Source: an uncultured Nitrosomonadales bacterium
GTDB lineage: Bacteria; Pseudomonadota; Gammaproteobacteria; Burkholderiales; Methylophilaceae
Direction: 5' to 3'
Assembly: GCA_913048465.1 (NCBI GenBank)
Contig: CAJWVO010000001.1
Coordinates: 62,001 to 126,000, forward strand
DNA length: 64,000 bases
Shown: positions 60,898 through 64,000 of the stretch, in pieces
How positions within the stretch are numbered: the stretch's first letter is position 1
How the letters are laid out: every line of letters starts with the position of its first letter
Program-made: the position numbers and the translations under genes
Notes under the pieces: model-generated
Told to the model about the DNA's origin: nothing
Database searches by the model: none
Seen by the model: only the letters and a program-made list of their open reading frames with translations

Positions 60898-62946
60898 TTG
60901 AAATCTTTTTTTACACCACACCAAGAGAAGCTTTTAAATAAACTCAATATTCAAAATTGGTTTGATCTTTTACTACATCTTCCTGTGCGCTACGAAGATA
61001 GAACTAAGATTACAGATATTCAAGATTTAAAAGATAATGCATTCTCACAGGTGCTTGGAAAAGTAATAGATGTTGATATTGTTTTTCGCGGAAAAAGAAA
61101 TTTAGTAATTCAGCTTGAAGACGGTTATGGTGATCAAATTTCATTAAGATATATGCACTTTTATCCAAATCAAAAAGCACAATTTGAGATTGGAAAATAT
61201 GTACTTGCAGCAGGAAATATAAGAAAAAATTTGATTACTACAGAGATCATTCATCCTGAAACTACATTATTTAAATCTCAAGAAGCTATCCTTCCTGAAA
61301 ACTTAACGCCAATATATCCAGTCACTTCTGGATTGGGGCAAAAAAATATTTATAGATTAATTAATAAAGCTTTAGAGTTTGCCTCTTCACAAAAACTTTT
61401 AAATTTCGAAATATTGAATCATAAAACTAAAACAGATGGAGTTAATCTGCTTGACTCGCTTTATACAATTCATCGTCCAAGCAAAGATAGTGATTTAAAT
61501 AAACTTAACAGCTTCTCTACGATATTTCATCAACATATAAAATATGCAGAATTATTATCACAGCAATTATATTTAAAACTATCGAAGGATGAATTCAAAA
61601 ATCAAAAATCTAAGATATTTAGTTTAGAAAATAATAATTTAAAAGATGATATTTTTAAATGCCTTCCTTTTAATTTAACAGAATCTCAGGAACAAGTTAT
61701 TCACGAAATTGAATCCGATATGTCATCTGGAAAAGCAATGCATAGGCTTCTTCAAGGTGATGTTGGTTCTGGGAAAACCATTGTTGCAGTTATTATTTCA
61801 ACTCTAATATTAAATAATGAATATCAGGTTGCCTTGATGGCTCCTACTGAAATACTAGCAAATCAGCATTTTAAAAAAATTAAGGAATTATTCCAAAGCA
61901 CTGATGTACGAGTAGAACTTTTGACTGGAAGTATTAAAGGAAGAAAGCGTAATGAAATTATTGATGATATTGAATCAGGGAAAATTCATTATGTCATTGG
62001 AACTCACACATTATTTCAAGATAATATTTACTTCAAAAACCTAGGACTTTGTATTATTGATGAACAACATCGTTTTGGTGTTAAGCAAAGATTAGATCTA
62101 ATGAGTAAAGGAAAAAAAGATGGACATCAACCCCATCTATTGATGATGAGTGCTACACCAATTCCAAGAACACTATCGATGAGTTATTTTGCAGATCTTG
62201 AGGTAAGTACATTGTTAGAATTACCTAAAGATAGGGTTCCTGTCGTCACTAAACTTGTGCGTGATTCAAGGCGAAAAGAATTAATGCAAATGCTAAAAAA
62301 CGAATTAGACAATGATAATCAAATATATTGGGTGTGTCCTTTAGTAGAGGAAAGTGAAAAGTTAACCCTCTCTGATGCAGTAAATACCTATGAAGAGTTT
62401 ATTTCTTTTATTCCAAAAGAGATGGTGGGCGTTATTCATGGCAGAATGAAGGATCAAGAGAAAGATGAAGTGATGTCAAAGTATCTTGAAAAAAAGATAA
62501 AGTTATTAGTTGCAACCACTGTAATTGAAGTAGGCGTAGATGTTCCCAATGCATCATTTATGGTGATTGAGCATGCAGAAAGAATGGGGCTATCTCAGCT
62601 ACATCAACTCCGAGGTCGGGTTGGTAGAGGAGCAAAAAAAAGTATATGTATTTTAATTTTTAAAGAAAATCTCAGCGAGCTGGCAAAGCAGCGTTTAAAA
62701 ATTATCTATGAAAATCAAGATGGGTTTTTAATTGCTGAAAATGATCTTAAAATACGTGGTCCTGGTGAAATGATTGGAACAAGACAGAGTGGAGTACCTG
62801 GATTAAGAATTGCTAACCTTGTTGAGGATGCTGATTTAGTAAAAGAAGTGAGTGATTATTCAGGAAATGCGATAAAGTCCAATAAACTTGCAGCTCAAAG
62901 ATTTGTTGAATTCTGGTTTCAAGATAAAAATTATTTAAGAATTTAA
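60898..62946 (+). CDS. recG: ATP-dependent DNA helicase RecG
   Basis: This 682-aa branch-migrating helicase rescues stalled forks. The N-terminal wedge domain with DLLLHLPVRYEDRT precedes the helicase core: Walker A LLQGDVGSGKTIVA, DEQHRFG box, SATPIPRT, and motif VI QLRGRVGRG. The start is TTG 3 bases after the ridA stop, with no clear ribosome-binding site, so coupling is likely. Length is typical. Confidence 0.96.
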   Translation: MKSFFTPHQEKLLNKLNIQNWFDLLLHLPVRYEDRTKITDIQDLKDNAFSQVLGKVIDVDIVFRGKRNLVIQLEDGYGDQISLRYMHFYPNQKAQFEIGKYVLAAGNIRKNLITTEIIHPETTLFKSQEAILPENLTPIYPVTSGLGQKNIYRLINKALEFASSQKLLNFEILNHKTKTDGVNLLDSLYTIHRPSKDSDLNKLNSFSTIFHQHIKYAELLSQQLYLKLSKDEFKNQKSKIFSLENNNLKDDIFKCLPFNLTESQEQVIHEIESDMSSGKAMHRLLQGDVGSGKTIVAVIISTLILNNEYQVALMAPTEILANQHFKKIKELFQSTDVRVELLTGSIKGRKRNEIIDDIESGKIHYVIGTHTLFQDNIYFKNLGLCIIDEQHRFGVKQRLDLMSKGKKDGHQPHLLMMSATPIPRTLSMSYFADLEVSTLLELPKDRVPVVTKLVRDSRRKELMQMLKNELDNDNQIYWVCPLVEESEKLTLSDAVNTYEEFISFIPKEMVGVIHGRMKDQEKDEVMSKYLEKKIKLLVATTVIEVGVDVPNASFMVIEHAERMGLSQLHQLRGRVGRGAKKSICILIFKENLSELAKQRLKIIYENQDGFLIAENDLKIRGPGEMIGTRQSGVPGLRIANLVEDADLVKEVSDYSGNAIKSNKLAAQRFVEFWFQDKNYLRI

Positions 62947-62950
62947 ATAT

Positions 62951-63451
62951 ATGTGGTCAAAAAAAAATTATTCGGCTTTAAGACTTGCTTCATCAAAAAA
63001 ATCACTGACAAAATATTTAAGCCAGTTTGGTGATTTAGAAATTCAGTTGATCTCAAGTAATATACAGAAAATAAGTGAGTATGAAAAAAAAATTTATGGC
63101 GGCGTCTCAAAAAATTTTTATGTCAGGGATGTATTAATAGGTTTCAAAAAAAAGCCACTCATTTTTGCAAGATCCATTACAGAATTACATAATTCAAAAA
63201 GATTGATTTATTTGTTAAAAAAATTAAATAATCGATCATTAGGTAGTATTTTATTCAGTCGTAATTATATCCGTAGCCAGTTTAAATATTCAAAATCAAA
63301 ACAGATTCAATTTTCAACTGAAAGATTTAGAAAAATAAATGTTGAATTAGAAAAATTATTAGTCCTCAGACAATCCTTTTTTACAAACAGAAAAGAAAAA
63401 ATTCTTCTGTTTGAGGGATTTTTAGAAAATGCAAGAATGTATGATGAATAA
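62951..63451 (+). CDS. ubiC: Chorismate pyruvate-lyase
   Basis: This 166-aa protein converts chorismate to 4-hydroxybenzoate, the first step of ubiquinone synthesis. The family is divergent; visible landmarks are VLIGFKKKPLIFARSI with the active-site arginine, the RSLGSILF block and a C-terminal LLFEGFL with the glutamate. The overlap with ubiA supports the call. It is rich in Lys, as are its neighbours. Confidence 0.85.
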   Translation: MWSKKNYSALRLASSKKSLTKYLSQFGDLEIQLISSNIQKISEYEKKIYGGVSKNFYVRDVLIGFKKKPLIFARSITELHNSKRLIYLLKKLNNRSLGSILFSRNYIRSQFKYSKSKQIQFSTERFRKINVELEKLLVLRQSFFTNRKEKILLFEGFLENARMYDE

Positions 63452-64000
63452 TTACTTTTACAACTATCTCAAATTGGCAAGACTGGATAAGCCTGTAGGT
63501 ATTTTACTTTTACTTTGGCCAACTATATGGGCATTAATCCTATCTTCAGATGGTCAGATCAGATTTCAAGATCTTTTAATATTTTGCGTCGGAGTAATTT
63601 TAACAAGATCAGCTGGGTGCGTGATTAACGATATTTTTGATCGTGATATCGATACTAGAGTGAAGAGAACAAGCAATAGACCTTTGGCACAAAATGCACT
63701 TACTCTTAAAAATGCATCTATTTTTTTCCTTTTTTTAAGCTTTGGGGCACTATCTTTACTATTTTTTTTGCATAGTTATGCAATACAAATTATTTGTCTT
63801 TCAGCTTTTTTACTAATGTTTTATCCATTGTCCAAAAGATTTTTCCCTATCCCACAACTTTTTTTGGGATTAGCCTTTAGTTCAAGTATTTTGGTGGTCT
63901 TTGCACATGTTCAACAGAGTCTTCCATTAGAGTCTTGGATTTTATTTTTCCTGAATTTCTCTTGGGTAATGGCTTACGATACGATTTATGCTAAAGCAGA
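63441..64000 (+). CDS. ubiA: 4-hydroxybenzoate polyprenyltransferase (partial, runs off the window)
   Basis: About 186 residues are visible, starting with MMNNYFYNYLKLARLDKPVG. This membrane enzyme attaches the polyprenyl tail to 4-hydroxybenzoate. The first Asp-rich motif is INDIFDRDIDTRVKRT, and the second begins at AYDTIYAKA at the window edge. Several hydrophobic helices are seen. It overlaps ubiC by 11 bases; the second of the two initial ATGs is equally possible. Confidence 0.95.
   Translation, partial: MMNNYFYNYLKLARLDKPVGILLLLWPTIWALILSSDGQIRFQDLLIFCVGVILTRSAGCVINDIFDRDIDTRVKRTSNRPLAQNALTLKNASIFFLFLSFGALSLLFFLHSYAIQIICLSAFLLMFYPLSKRFFPIPQLFLGLAFSSSILVVFAHVQQSLPLESWILFFLNFSWVMAYDTIYAKA

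Overview
The window is 64 kb of a compact, AT-rich bacterial chromosome spanning the replication origin region. The gene orders point to a betaproteobacterium: rpmH-rnpA-yidD-yidC-mnmE diverging from dnaA-dnaN-gyrB; tlpA-aroQ-accB-accC-prmA; rph-rdgB-hemW; and yicC-gmk-rpoZ-spoT-ridA-recG-ubiC-ubiA. Together with tiny intergenic gaps, a proteorhodopsin plus retinal cluster and two photolyase-family genes, this suggests a streamlined surface-water bacterium of the Methylophilaceae (OM43 / 'Ca. Methylopumilus' type). That assignment is inference, because no methylotrophy marker lies in the window.

Layout. 1-1577: end of a cyanide-insensitive-type cytochrome bd oxidase operon (cydA end, cydB, a DUF2474-like microprotein). 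1578-10507 (minus): dnaA-dnaN-gyrB-oxyR-pntAA-pntAB-pntB and a small membrane protein. An AT-rich stretch with degenerate DnaA boxes lies between dnaA and dnaN, and one perfect DnaA box lies between dnaA and rpmH. 10659-18578 (plus): rpmH, rnpA, yidD, yidC, mnmE, two perfect parS sites, mnmG, rsmG, parA, parB. 18647-28809: the complete F1Fo ATP synthase operon (atpI-BEFHAGDC), a terminator, glmU and glmS. 28810-35466: a light-energy region with a 78-aa membrane protein of unknown function, a green-tuned proton-pumping proteorhodopsin as its own terminator-flanked unit, and crtE-crtI-crtB-crtY-blh, which would make retinal. 35449-40406: an accessory stretch of small membrane, secreted and lipoprotein genes, mostly unrecognised, with a DUF3147-like protein, an SDR oxidoreductase and a small heat-shock protein under a consensus-like sigma-32 promoter. 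40482-43372: a DUF2256 zinc-ribbon microprotein, a CRY-DASH-type photolyase and an FeS (6-4)-type photolyase in overlapping order. 43367-64000: housekeeping genes for fatty-acid initiation, shikimate, periplasmic thiol redox, tetrapyrrole and arginine synthesis, nucleotide clean-up, stringent response, recombination and ubiquinone synthesis, ending inside ubiA.

How it fits together. Proteorhodopsin would generate proton motive force that the neighbouring ATP synthase and transhydrogenase could use. The crt/blh genes supply its chromophore, and the photolyases repair the UV damage that comes with sunlight. Coding is very dense: no gene-free stretch exceeds about 230 bases, and most convergent genes touch or overlap at their 3' ends. 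I saw no tRNA, rRNA, CRISPR array, insertion sequence or prophage.
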